A stretch of DNA of 37,653 nt, from the NCBI GenBank assembly GCA_030765605.1, contig JAVCCG010000063.1, forward strand, positions 1-37,653, in the 5' to 3' direction. The translations under genes were made by a program, and so were the position numbers. Source of the DNA: Candidatus Alcyoniella australis (GTDB lineage: Bacteria; Lernaellota; Lernaellaia; JAVCCG01; Alcyoniellaceae). The notes beneath the pieces were generated by a model that did no database searches, was not told the origin of the DNA, and worked only from the letters and a program-made list of their open reading frames with translations. Shown here in pieces: positions 8,451-16,777 of this stretch (position 1 is the stretch's first letter; each line of letters begins with the position of its first letter).

Positions 8451-9379
8451 GGAAGCGGCTCGACCCCCAACCTGCGCGGCGAGACCAGCCTACGCGCCAG
8501 GGGATACAGCGCGCGGATCATCCAGGCGTGCCAGCCCAGGCGCAGGCCCAGATCGCCCCAATTGCGCGCCGCGTCGTAGGCCGCCAGGGCCTGTTCGCGC
8601 TGACCGTCGCGCGCCAACAGTTGGCCGCGTACGTGATGCAGCACGACCAGCCGCTGTCGCAGCGGTTGCCAGGTTGCCAGATCGGCGCGGCCGTCGGCCG
8701 CCAGGCTGTCTTCGAGCACCGCGCTTTGGGCGGTGATGCTCGCCAGATAATCGGCGCCGAATCCGGCCCGTCGCAGACGCCGCCGCACCAACGGCCGCGG
8801 TTCGAGCTCGCAGGGGCCGGCCGCGGCCAGCCGCAGCCAGAGGCGGTAGTCTTCGCAGGGTTGGAAGTCCTGCTGAAAGCCGTGCTCCAGGTCGCGGAAC
8901 GCTTCGGCGCGTACCACCACCGACGATGTGGGCAGGAAGTTGTCGAGCAGCAGCGCCGGGTAGATCCGGCCCGCGATCACCGCGCGGTCCTGGTGCAGCA
9001 ATCCCAGCGGGCGGTCCAGACGGTCGACCAGCTCGGCGTCGGAAAAGGCCAGCACGGCCCTTTGATTGCGCCGCAGCAGCTCCAGTCGCGGCTCCAGGCT
9101 GTGGGGCAACCATTCATCGTCCGCGTCGAGAAAAGCCAGCAGCTCACCGCGGGCCGCCTCGGCCCCGAGGTTGCGCGCGGCGGCCGGGCCCTTGCCCGCG
9201 CCTTGGAGCACCCGCACCCGCGAGTCCATCCCGTCCACGGCCTCGCCCGAGCCGTCGGAGCTGCAATCGTCGATCACCAGCACCTCGGCCACATCCGCGT
9301 CCTGGCTGAGCACCGAACGTACCGCGGCCACCAGCATCGGCCGGGCGTTTTTGACCGGGATGATTACCGAGACCTGCAA
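8447..9379 (-). CDS. Family 2 glycosyltransferase
   Basis: This is a GT-A fold transferase of about 310 residues. The N-terminus reads QVSVIIPVKNARP, followed by VIDDCSSDGS and the metal-binding DAD (about residues 85-87) in AFLDADDEW. It probably transfers a sugar from a nucleotide-sugar in surface glycan assembly. The longest frame starts at 9487 but would overlap asnB by about 97 nt with non-GT residues. A TTG at 9379, 11 nt past the asnB stop, gives a standard GT2 start and is preferred, although its ribosome site is weak. It is the last gene of the GT4-GT2-asnB-GT2 operon. The C-terminal third is specific and has no clear match. Confidence 0.85.
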   Translation of the reverse strand: MQVSVIIPVKNARPMLVAAVRSVLSQDADVAEVLVIDDCSSDGSGEAVDGMDSRVRVLQGAGKGPAAARNLGAEAARGELLAFLDADDEWLPHSLEPRLELLRRNQRAVLAFSDAELVDRLDRPLGLLHQDRAVIAGRIYPALLLDNFLPTSSVVVRAEAFRDLEHGFQQDFQPCEDYRLWLRLAAAGPCELEPRPLVRRRLRRAGFGADYLASITAQSAVLEDSLAADGRADLATWQPLRQRLVVLHHVRGQLLARDGQREQALAAYDAARNWGDLGLRLGWHAWMIRALYPLARRLVSPRRLGVEPLP

Positions 9380-9389
9380 CGTCTGGTCG

Positions 9390-11129
9390 CTATTCCGACG
9401 ACGGCTTAAACCGCCAGTCGGGGAAGAAGTTGCGGAACCACAGCTCGAGGCAGACCAGGGTGTAGCTGTGACGATCGAACTGGCCACGCTGTTCGCGGCC
9501 GCCGGGCTCGATCCGCGCGTGCAGCGATTCGATCAGCTCGCGGGCCCAGACCGACAGCTCGCCGGTCAGCCAGCGGTGAAAGGGCACCACCAGCCCCTTC
9601 TTATCTTTGCGGTCGATCACCGGGTCGGGGACGATCCCCCGCGCCACCTTGCGCAACAGGACCTTGGTGCTGAAGCCGTCGATCTTCATTTGATTGGGCA
9701 GGCGGAAGCCGAACTCGACGATGCGATGGTCTAAAAACGGGCAGCGGTTCTCCAGGCCGTAGGCCGAGGCCGCGCGGTCGTTCATCTGCAACAGGCTGGG
9801 CAGGCCCACGTGCAAATCGGCGTAGCCCATGCGGTCGACGATCCCCGTGTGGTTCGAGAACAGCCGCTCGATCAGCTCGCGCGGCTCGCCCGGCCCGGTG
9901 GACGAGCGGCTGATCAGCTCGAAGTAGCGGTGCGCCGGGTCGCGGAACGTGTTTTCCGACCAGAAGTAGCGCGCCAGATCGTGGTACGAGCTCAGCTGCG
10001 GCGCGCGCGACATCTCGTGCTCGAGGTTCATCAGCAGGTAGCGCACGTAGCCGCCGAAGGTCTCGTCCGCGCCCTGGCCGCCGAGGATCACCTTGACCCG
10101 CTCGCGGGCCTTGCGCGCCAGCGAGAACTCGCCCAGCGGCGAGGCCGTGGCGATCGGCATGTCCAAGTTCCAGACGATCTTGGGCAGCATTTCGCGCATC
10201 TCGTCGGGGGTCGGCGTGACCTCGACCAGTTCGATTTTGGCGTGGCGCGCCACCATTCGGGCGTACTCGATCTCGGCGAAAGCCTCGCCCAGGGGGAAGT
10301 GACACGAGTAGGCCAACTGCGGTCCCGAGAGGCAGGCGATCAAGGCCGAGTCCAGGCCGCCGGAGAGGAACATCCCCACGGGCACGTCGGCGATCATCCG
10401 CAGCTTGACCGAGTCCTCGAGCAGCCAGCGCAGCTCGTCCACCGCCTGCTGCTCGTCCTTGATCGGGTCGCCTTGGTCCAGCAGATCCCAATAGCGCCTC
10501 TCCTCGAGCCGCTTGCCGTCGAACAGCAGGTAGTGGGCCGGGGGCAGGGTCTTAATCCCCTTGAACAAGCTGCGCTCGCCCACCGCGGCGTCAAAGGTCC
10601 AGAAGTGTTCGTCAATCTCGGGCTCGCTTTGAAACTGCGTGAGCAGGCTCTTGACCTCGGAGGCCAGAAACAGCCCCTCGGGTCGCAGGCTGTAGTACAG
10701 CGGCTTTTCGCCTATCCGGTCGCGGGCCACCAGCAGCCGTTGGCCGTCGTAGAGTGCAAAGGCGAACATCCCGTTGAAGTGCTGAAGGCAGTCGACGCCC
10801 CACTGCTCGTAGGCGTGGACGATCACCTCGGTATCGCTGTTGGTGCGAAACTCGTGGTCAGCCTCGAGCTCGGCGCGCAGTTGCTTGAAGTTGTAGATCT
10901 CGCCGTTGAACACCACCACGATCGAGCGGTCCTCGTTGAACATCGGCTGCGAGCCGGTGACCAGATCGATCACCCGCAGCCGCCGCACGCCCAACTGCAC
11001 CGGGCCCTCGCGCCAGATCGCCTCCTCGTCCGGGCCGCGGTGGGCCAGGATGCGGGTCATCGGCCCCACGTCCGGTCCCTGGTCGGGAGGGAAGTCTTTG
11101 GTGGTCCAGATTCCTGCGATACCGCACAT
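9390..11129 (-). CDS. asnB: Asparagine synthase (glutamine-hydrolysing)
   Basis: The 579-residue enzyme has both AsnB domains. The N-terminal glutaminase begins MCGIAGIW, so Cys2 becomes the nucleophile after Met removal, with RGPD (31-34) and NGEIYN (75-80). The synthetase domain carries the ATP-binding loop SGGLDS (256-261). It makes asparagine, or amidates a related acid, using glutamine and ATP. Length is normal. The ATG shares one base with the stop of the upstream GT2 (TGATG) and has GAGGAA just before it. AsnB paralogues embedded among glycosyltransferases often belong to exopolysaccharide clusters, so a role in glycan amidation is as plausible as amino-acid supply. Confidence 0.93.
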   Translation of the reverse strand: MCGIAGIWTTKDFPPDQGPDVGPMTRILAHRGPDEEAIWREGPVQLGVRRLRVIDLVTGSQPMFNEDRSIVVVFNGEIYNFKQLRAELEADHEFRTNSDTEVIVHAYEQWGVDCLQHFNGMFAFALYDGQRLLVARDRIGEKPLYYSLRPEGLFLASEVKSLLTQFQSEPEIDEHFWTFDAAVGERSLFKGIKTLPPAHYLLFDGKRLEERRYWDLLDQGDPIKDEQQAVDELRWLLEDSVKLRMIADVPVGMFLSGGLDSALIACLSGPQLAYSCHFPLGEAFAEIEYARMVARHAKIELVEVTPTPDEMREMLPKIVWNLDMPIATASPLGEFSLARKARERVKVILGGQGADETFGGYVRYLLMNLEHEMSRAPQLSSYHDLARYFWSENTFRDPAHRYFELISRSSTGPGEPRELIERLFSNHTGIVDRMGYADLHVGLPSLLQMNDRAASAYGLENRCPFLDHRIVEFGFRLPNQMKIDGFSTKVLLRKVARGIVPDPVIDRKDKKGLVVPFHRWLTGELSVWARELIESLHARIEPGGREQRGQFDRHSYTLVCLELWFRNFFPDWRFKPSSE

Positions 11130-11842
11130 CAGCTTTTCCTCAGGCGTCGGCGCACGATGCGAAACCTCCAGAGGGCCAGCGGGAGGTCGACCAGCGACTT
11201 AAGCGCGAAGCGCAACGGGCTGGTGATGAAGCTCTGGCCCGCGAAGCGCGGGTCGAATACGATCGAGACCTGGGCGATCCTCAGCCCCAAGGAGGTCACC
11301 GCGATCCCGATGAAGTGCTGAAAATAGCGCAATCCCTCGGAGGTGGCCAGAATCCGTAGCCAGACCGCGCGCGATGCAAGAATGAACCCGGACTTGTTGT
11401 CGCGCAGTTTGGTGCCGAAGATCAGGTTGAGCAGCCAGCTCAGGCCCGCGGTCATCACGCGGCGCAACGCGCTGCGCTCGGGCTGCTGCTCGCGGCGGCC
11501 CTGGACCACGTCGACGTCGCCGCGCTCAAAACGCGCGAGGAGCAGCGGCACGTCCTCGGGCCGGTACTGCATGTCCGCGTCGATGGTCGCCACCAGCTCG
11601 CCGCGCGCCGCGAGCACTCCCGAACGCCAGCCGGCGACGATCCCGCTGTTCTGCGCATGGTGTACGGCCTGTACGCGCTCGCTGTTCGCCGCGGCCTCGT
11701 CGATCTGCCGGGCCGTGCCGTCGGAACTGCCGTCGTTGACCAACACCAGCTCGCCATCGACCCCTGCCTGCTCCAATGCGCGCAGGGTCCGCTCCACCAG
11801 CGGGGCGACGTTGCCCTGCTCGTTGAAACACGGGGCGATCAC
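11129..11842 (-). CDS. Family 2 glycosyltransferase (dolichyl-phosphate-mannose-synthase-like)
   Basis: The GT-A fold shows IAPCFNEQGN, LVNDGSSDGT and the metal-binding DAD (88-90) in ATIDADMQYRPED, the pattern of DPM1/DPG-type GT2 enzymes that load a lipid carrier. No C-terminal membrane segments are clear. The start is uncertain. GTG at 11842 would cut off the first beta strand. The frame is open upstream to the stop of the GT4 gene, without ATG, TTG or other GTG; a CTG at 11854 would give the family-typical start M-K-L-T-V-I-A-P-C. The gene lies between GT4 and asnB in one operon and overlaps asnB by one base. Confidence 0.85.
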   Translation of the reverse strand: MIAPCFNEQGNVAPLVERTLRALEQAGVDGELVLVNDGSSDGTARQIDEAAANSERVQAVHHAQNSGIVAGWRSGVLAARGELVATIDADMQYRPEDVPLLLARFERGDVDVVQGRREQQPERSALRRVMTAGLSWLLNLIFGTKLRDNKSGFILASRAVWLRILATSEGLRYFQHFIGIAVTSLGLRIAQVSIVFDPRFAGQSFITSPLRFALKSLVDLPLALWRFRIVRRRLRKS

Positions 11843-11926
11843 CGTCAGCTTCAGCGTCCGCCGCCCGTCCGCGGAGTTGATCCGCCTGGTTGTGGGTTGT
11901 GCGCAGCGCTGCTGGGCATCTGCGGC

Positions 11927-13078
11927 TCAGGCGCGCCGGGGGGCCAGGTCGCGGTAGATGTCCAGGGTGCGCCGGACCATCTTGTTCTCGCAGAAACGGC
12001 TCGCCACGAACTCCCGACCCCGACGGCCCATCTGCTCGGCCTCCTGCGGATGGTCGATCATGTAGAGGATCGCCTCGGCCAGAGCCCGTGGATCTTTGGG
12101 CGGCACCAGCAGTCCGCTGCGGCGATTCTCGATGATCTCCGGCGTGCCGCTGGTGAGCGTGGCCACTGAGGGCCGCTGCATGGCCAGTGCCTCAAGCAGG
12201 CTGATCGGGTGCCCCTCCCACAGCGAGGAGAGCACGAACACGTCCAGCGCGGCCAGCGCCTCGGGCATCTGCTCGCAGGCCCCGGCGAACCTCAGCTCGC
12301 CGTTGAGCCCCAGGCTGCTCGCGTGTTGTTTGAGCTTGGGCAGCAGCTCGCCCTCGCCGATCACCACGAAGCGCGCGTCCGGACGGCTGCGCGCCACCAG
12401 CCGTGCGGCCTCGAGAAAATCCTCGACTCCCTTTTGCGGCACCAGCCGCGCCACGGTCCCCACCAACGGCGCGCCGTTGGCGCAATCCCAGCCGCTGCGC
12501 ATGCTCCGGCGTCCGCCGTTTTGCAGCGCCGGGTCGAAGCATTCGAGGTCCACGCCGTTGTTGATGGTCTCGATTTTATCGGCCGGGCAGATGCCGTTGT
12601 TCACCGCGTACTCGCGGTCGAAGTCCGAGACCGAGATCAGCCGGTCGTGCATCCGCGCCAGCATCCGCTCCACCTGGCGGTAGAACAGCTTGCCCGCGCC
12701 GGACATCTCCTTGTTGAAGCTGAACCCGTGCACCGTGTAGATCGAGCGCCGACGGCCGCCGAGCAGTTGGGCCAGGCCGCCGAACCAGCCGGCGCGCGTG
12801 CCGTGCATGTGGAGGATATCCACATGGCGCTCGTTGATCAGCCGCCCCAGCCGCCAGATCGCGGCCAGGTTCAGCCGACTGCACATCAAATCAATATCGA
12901 CGAAATCAAAGCCTTCGGCGCGCAGCCGATGGGTCAGCGGACCCTCGTCGGTGGCAACGATGGTCGTCTTGAAGTCAGGCGGACGCAATGCCTTTACCAG
13001 GGAATACAAGTGTCCCATGCCGCCGCCGATCTTGGCGGTATTGATCACTTGCAGAATATGGATCGATCCATTACTCAC
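11927..13078 (-). CDS. Family 4 (GT-B) glycosyltransferase
   Basis: About 383 residues. The N-terminal Rossmann-like domain has INTAKIGGGMGHLYSLVKAL. The C-terminal GT4 domain shows VARLVPQKG, VVIGEGEL and EGHPISLLEAL, the E-x7-E motif of retaining GT4 enzymes. It probably adds a sugar to a lipid-linked glycan in the cytosol. The longest frame starts at 13414 but runs over the divergent gene. GTG at 13078 is chosen because GGAGAG lies 8-9 nt upstream and the protein then starts at the expected first strand. It is the first gene of the operon, with its own promoter (13110-13137). Confidence 0.88.
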   Translation of the reverse strand: MSNGSIHILQVINTAKIGGGMGHLYSLVKALRPPDFKTTIVATDEGPLTHRLRAEGFDFVDIDLMCSRLNLAAIWRLGRLINERHVDILHMHGTRAGWFGGLAQLLGGRRRSIYTVHGFSFNKEMSGAGKLFYRQVERMLARMHDRLISVSDFDREYAVNNGICPADKIETINNGVDLECFDPALQNGGRRSMRSGWDCANGAPLVGTVARLVPQKGVEDFLEAARLVARSRPDARFVVIGEGELLPKLKQHASSLGLNGELRFAGACEQMPEALAALDVFVLSSLWEGHPISLLEALAMQRPSVATLTSGTPEIIENRRSGLLVPPKDPRALAEAILYMIDHPQEAEQMGRRGREFVASRFCENKMVRRTLDIYRDLAPRRA

Positions 13079-13109
13079 GGTAAACTCTCCAATGCGCCCC
13101 AGAACGAAC

Positions 13110-13137
13110 AGTTTAGCATCGAAAAACCCCCAAACAA
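13110..13137 (-). promoter_or_regulatory. Candidate promoter of the glycan operon
   Basis: On the minus strand TTGTTT (13137-13132), 16-nt spacer, then TGC-TAAACT (extended -10, core 13115-13110). The sequence CGATGCTAAACTGT is nearly repeated before the gene at 18561 (CGATGCTAAGCTGT), which supports a shared promoter type. Confidence 0.4.
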
Positions 13138-13199
13138 AGCGGGGCGCAACGCCGCGCAACTCCATGGTTCGCGACCGGTACGCACGCCGATGCCCCGCG

Positions 13200-13228
13200 T
13201 TGACAGTCTGGGGGGCATCGGGTAGTTT
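13200..13228 (+). promoter_or_regulatory. Candidate sigma70 promoter for the GT-C gene
   Basis: TTGACA (13200-13205), 17-nt G-rich spacer, TAGTTT (13223-13228). The predicted start is about 34 nt before the ATG at 13269. The same -35/-10 pair precedes the TPR gene on the other strand. Confidence 0.45.
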
Positions 13229-13268
13229 CCATTGACCCTGGACCAGCAATGTCAGCCGAAGATTAGAA

Positions 13269-14900
13269 ATGGGCAACATGGCTAAAAAAACGGCGATATG
13301 CACTGCGATCGTGCTCGCCGCTATCGTCTTGACCCATCTGCCCGCATACTTCGCCTTTTTCGTCTCGGATGATTTCGTCCTTATCGAGCACACCCACGAA
13401 CAACCGGCGGCCAAATTCTGGGACGGCGCGGATCGCGCTGGATTCGCGCAATATCAGCCGCTGACCCTGAGCAGTTTCGTCTGGAGCTACAACAGCTTCG
13501 GCCTTAACCAGCGCGGCTACCACTTGGTCAACCTCGGCGGCCTGCTGCTGGCGACCCTGGGGCTGCTGCTGCTGGCGCGACGGCTGATCGGCTCGTGGGC
13601 CGGAGCAGCGGCAACGGCCGCGCTGTTTGGTCTGCACCCGTTGACCGCCGCGGCAGTGGGCTTTATCTCCGATCGCGGACGGCTTTTCGCCGCGGCCCTG
13701 GCATTGGTCTGCCTGGCCTGCGCAACCTGGGCGATCGAGCTTTCCAGGCGCAGCCGTGGGGCGGCGTGGGGCCTGGCCTGGCTGGCCGCGCTTTGCGCGG
13801 CAGGGGCCGTGCTGTGCAGCCCCGAGGCGCTGTGGCTGGCGCTGATGCTGCCGCTGCTGGCCTTGCTCCCTCAATCCGACGAGAACGCTGTCGAGCCGCG
13901 CAATCTGCTGTGGGTCGCGCCCGCAGCGCTGCTGGTCGCGGCCCTGGGCCTGGGTCTGGGATCGCTTGTTCAGGGGCCGGCCGGGCTGTTCGATCTGCAT
14001 CTGCGACCGGGGCTGTACGTGCTGCGCAACCTGGCGCGCGCAGTGCAACTGTGCGTGCTGCCGTTGCGGATCGAGGGGGCGCTGGAGTTCGCCGTGGCCT
14101 GGCAATTCCTGCTGTTCCCGCTGGCGTTGCTGGCGGCTGCGGCCGGGTTCTGGTTCGCGGCGCGCTGGGCCGGATCGCGGCCGCTGATCGGCGCGGCCGG
14201 ACTGCTGTTGTTCGGATTTACGCCGGTGATGTGCGAGGAGCCGCGCCTCGGGCTGCTGATCGTACCCGCCGCGGGGATCTGCCTGGCTGCCGGAGCGCTG
14301 TTCGACCGCGCCTGGCACAGCGTGCGGCTGCAACGCGTCGCCCTGGTCGCGCTGGTGGCCCTGGGATTGGCGGCAGCGGCGGGCTCGGTGGGCGAATCCC
14401 TGGGCTGGCTGCGCGCCGGAGCGCTGTCCAAGCAGACCGTAATGGCGCTGGTTCACGGCTCGGGCAAGACCGACCAGCCGCGTCAGGCCTACGCCTTGAG
14501 CGTGCCGGATAATCTCGACGGCCGATTCGTCATGCGCAACGGCGTGTTTCAGGCCTGCCGGTTGTTTCACGGCCCGCGCAACCTCTATGTGGAGCGCTGG
14601 CTGAGCGTGGGCCTGGACCGCGAGGGCCGCGGTGCGCTGCGCGTGGAGCGGCCGTTGCCCACGCGCTTCGTGGTCAGCGCCCTGCCTCCGACGCGCTACC
14701 TGCTGCTGCCCGATGGCTCGCGCGCACACAAACAGGGTGACGAAGTGCAACTGGGCGGCGTAACCTATCAGCTGCTGGAGCTGGGGCATCCGTTCAGCCC
14801 GACCAAGGTCCAACTCGACGTGCCGCCCCAATGGCTGTTGGAGCAAAGTCCGGACCTCTACCTTTTCTCCGACGGCGCTTTGCGGCGGCTGGAGGATTGA
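13269..14900 (+). CDS. GT-C fold membrane protein, TMTC/DUF1736-like
   Basis: The 543-residue multi-spanning protein has an Asp-Asp pair in the first external loop (SDDFVLIEH, near residue 33) followed by YQPLTLSSF, GYHLVNL and GLHPLTAAAVGFISDR. This is the pattern of bacterial proteins related to TMTC O-mannosyltransferases and other polyprenol-sugar-using GT-C enzymes. About ten hydrophobic segments follow, then a soluble C-terminal domain (from about residue 400). It probably transfers a sugar outside the membrane; donor and acceptor are unknown. TPR repeats common in TMTC proteins are absent. Its stop shares a base with the next ATG (TGATG). Confidence 0.75.
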   Translation: MGNMAKKTAICTAIVLAAIVLTHLPAYFAFFVSDDFVLIEHTHEQPAAKFWDGADRAGFAQYQPLTLSSFVWSYNSFGLNQRGYHLVNLGGLLLATLGLLLLARRLIGSWAGAAATAALFGLHPLTAAAVGFISDRGRLFAAALALVCLACATWAIELSRRSRGAAWGLAWLAALCAAGAVLCSPEALWLALMLPLLALLPQSDENAVEPRNLLWVAPAALLVAALGLGLGSLVQGPAGLFDLHLRPGLYVLRNLARAVQLCVLPLRIEGALEFAVAWQFLLFPLALLAAAAGFWFAARWAGSRPLIGAAGLLLFGFTPVMCEEPRLGLLIVPAAGICLAAGALFDRAWHSVRLQRVALVALVALGLAAAAGSVGESLGWLRAGALSKQTVMALVHGSGKTDQPRQAYALSVPDNLDGRFVMRNGVFQACRLFHGPRNLYVERWLSVGLDREGRGALRVERPLPTRFVVSALPPTRYLLLPDGSRAHKQGDEVQLGGVTYQLLELGHPFSPTKVQLDVPPQWLLEQSPDLYLFSDGALRRLED

Positions 14901-16609
14901 TGAAAGCGCGACTGATTAAGCTGGCGCTGCTGCTGGCCGCGCTGACGCTGCTGGGCAGCTGCCTGGTCGGCCCCTCCGAGCAACCCGCGGCGCCGCTGTG
15001 CCCGGCGGAGACCGGTCTGCTGCTCGAGATCCGCGACCCGTTGGGTACGCTGGAGCTGATCGGCGGCAGCCAAACCTTTGAGGCGCTGGCCGCGAGCAAC
15101 GCCGTAAGCCCGCGCATGCGAATCTTCCAACAGAATCTGGTGGCCAAACGATCCGAGTTGCGACTGCTCTCGGCCGCGGTCAAGCGGATCAACATCGCGG
15201 TGCTCTGGGACGACCCGCGGGTGGTCTACCCCTTTGAGCTCGGCCCGCCGGTGATCGCGCTGCTCGACGTGGGCGTGCTGCGCCGACCGGTCAAGTTCGT
15301 GCTCACGGCGATGAGTAAGGGCGGCAAGGTCTACGGCGTGCAGATCCGCGATCACCTGGTGTTCCACGCCAAGGGGGTCTCGATCGCCTTTGTCGCGGAC
15401 CAGATCGCTATTGGCTCCAGCCCGCGGATCAACGCGCTGCTCGAGGTCTACGACGGAATCCGCGGCGGGCTGCTCGACGCGCACCCCAATTGGGCCGATC
15501 TCGCGCTGTGGGCCGATCCCGAGGCCGACGTCACCGGCTATTTGTTCGACGGCCGGCTGATCCGGCTCAAACAGGACACGCTGCCCGACCTGCCGATCCG
15601 CATTCCCGACCTGGTCGACATCGAGGCCCTGGACGGCGCGGTGCTCAACGCCTTTATCAAGGACGAGGGCCCGCTGCTGCGCGGCACGATCCTCCAGCGC
15701 GAGGGGCGCTCGTTCCTGCGGCTGCTCGACCTGTCGCGCGGCGAGCCCCAGGCCAAGTACTACCTGACCGACGATGTGTTCTCGGCGATGATCCTGCGGC
15801 TGTCCAACCCCACGCAGCTCGCGCCGCTGCTCAGCGGATTGCTGCGCGGCCAGGGGATCGGCCGGGCCGCGTCGGATGCCGAAGACACATCGCGGGCCGA
15901 GGCGATCCGCGCCAGCCTGCTGGACACCGCGATCACCGCGATGCTGGCCCAGATCGACCACGAGCTGGCGGTGTTCACCCTCGAGCCGGGCGGCCCGCGG
16001 GTGCTGTTCATCCTACTTAAAGAGGTCGAGGCGGCGCAGACCGTGGTACGCGTACTCGGCCGCGCCTCGGGCGTGCGCGATTTTACCGTGCCGCCCGACG
16101 GCGAGATCGGCAGCGTTCAGATCGGGCAGTCGCAGGTCAACGTGCTGTTGCGCGGACGCAAGGTGCTGCTAAGCGGCGACGCCCAGGCTTTGCGTCGACT
16201 CGACCAGGATCGCAATCCTCAGTCGCTTCCCGAGTCGGTCGGCGCGGCCTACGAGTACGTCGATCCGGACGGTTCGCTGCTGCTGGTCTGGGACCTGCTG
16301 CGCCAGCTCGAGAGTCAGGACAAGATCACCGGCGCGGGCCGCGAGCTACTGCGGGAAAACTGGCGCGGACACTTTGCCGCCGGGTTCACGGTCGAGCCCG
16401 ACCGCACCGAGATCTCGGCCTACCTGCCCCTGGAGCTGATGCTCGGAACGCCCCCCGGTTGGTGGGAGCGCCAGACGATGACCTGGTTGCACACGCTGTT
16501 CTTCTTGCTGCGGGCCGTGGGTTGGACGCTGGCCTGCCTGCTGCTGTGGCTGACGATCCGTCAGCTGCGGGCGATCAGGCGGCTGCGCGCTGAAAAAGCC
16601 GAGCGTTAA
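14900..16609 (+). CDS. Lipoprotein with C-terminal membrane helix, unknown function
   Basis: The 569-residue protein starts with a type II signal: basic MKARLIK, hydrophobic run, and LLGSC with Cys21 as lipidation site. The body (30-510) has no motif I recognise; it is rich in short alternating strands and could be DUF3352-like. Near the C-terminus is a transmembrane helix (about 530-555) followed by a basic tail, so both ends would be membrane-attached. The ATG at 14900 overlaps the upstream stop by one base with GGAGG 6 nt before it, a strong sign of translational coupling with the GT-C gene and possibly a joint function. Confidence 0.75.
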   Translation: MKARLIKLALLLAALTLLGSCLVGPSEQPAAPLCPAETGLLLEIRDPLGTLELIGGSQTFEALAASNAVSPRMRIFQQNLVAKRSELRLLSAAVKRINIAVLWDDPRVVYPFELGPPVIALLDVGVLRRPVKFVLTAMSKGGKVYGVQIRDHLVFHAKGVSIAFVADQIAIGSSPRINALLEVYDGIRGGLLDAHPNWADLALWADPEADVTGYLFDGRLIRLKQDTLPDLPIRIPDLVDIEALDGAVLNAFIKDEGPLLRGTILQREGRSFLRLLDLSRGEPQAKYYLTDDVFSAMILRLSNPTQLAPLLSGLLRGQGIGRAASDAEDTSRAEAIRASLLDTAITAMLAQIDHELAVFTLEPGGPRVLFILLKEVEAAQTVVRVLGRASGVRDFTVPPDGEIGSVQIGQSQVNVLLRGRKVLLSGDAQALRRLDQDRNPQSLPESVGAAYEYVDPDGSLLLVWDLLRQLESQDKITGAGRELLRENWRGHFAAGFTVEPDRTEISAYLPLELMLGTPPGWWERQTMTWLHTLFFLLRAVGWTLACLLLWLTIRQLRAIRRLRAEKAER

Positions 16610-16703
16610 CCCGGATTATCCATGAGGGTTCGTCGACGAAGCGCGCAAGGCGCTGCAAATACAAGAAAGCGCTCCAAGCTCAAAGTACAACGATGATCTG
16701 CAC

Positions 16704-16771
16704 GACGCGGTACGGTTCGTTGACAAACGACCAGAGCGATACGCGAGTCTTGCGGGCGGCTCAAAGCCGCC
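16704..16771 (+). repeat. CMA-hairpin element, copy C
   Basis: A 50-nt arm (16704-16753) ends in ACGCGAGTCTTGC and leads into hairpin GGCGGCT-CAA-AGCCGCC (16755-16771). Compared with copy A, four stem positions differ on each side with pairing kept. TCGTT-GACA-AACGA in the arm can form a second stem. The hairpin ends 6 nt from the stop of the M50 gene, which runs towards it. Confidence 0.75.
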
Positions 16772-16777
16772 TCCGCG

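Noticed and set aside
13079-13414. N-terminal extension of the GT4 glycosyltransferase
   Set aside because: It would overlap the divergent gene and adds no family sequence; GTG at 13078 with GGAGAG explains the start.
13263-14846. 527-codon Gln/Arg-rich frame on the minus strand
   Set aside because: It is the antisense of the GT-C gene; its composition is an artefact of GC-rich codons.
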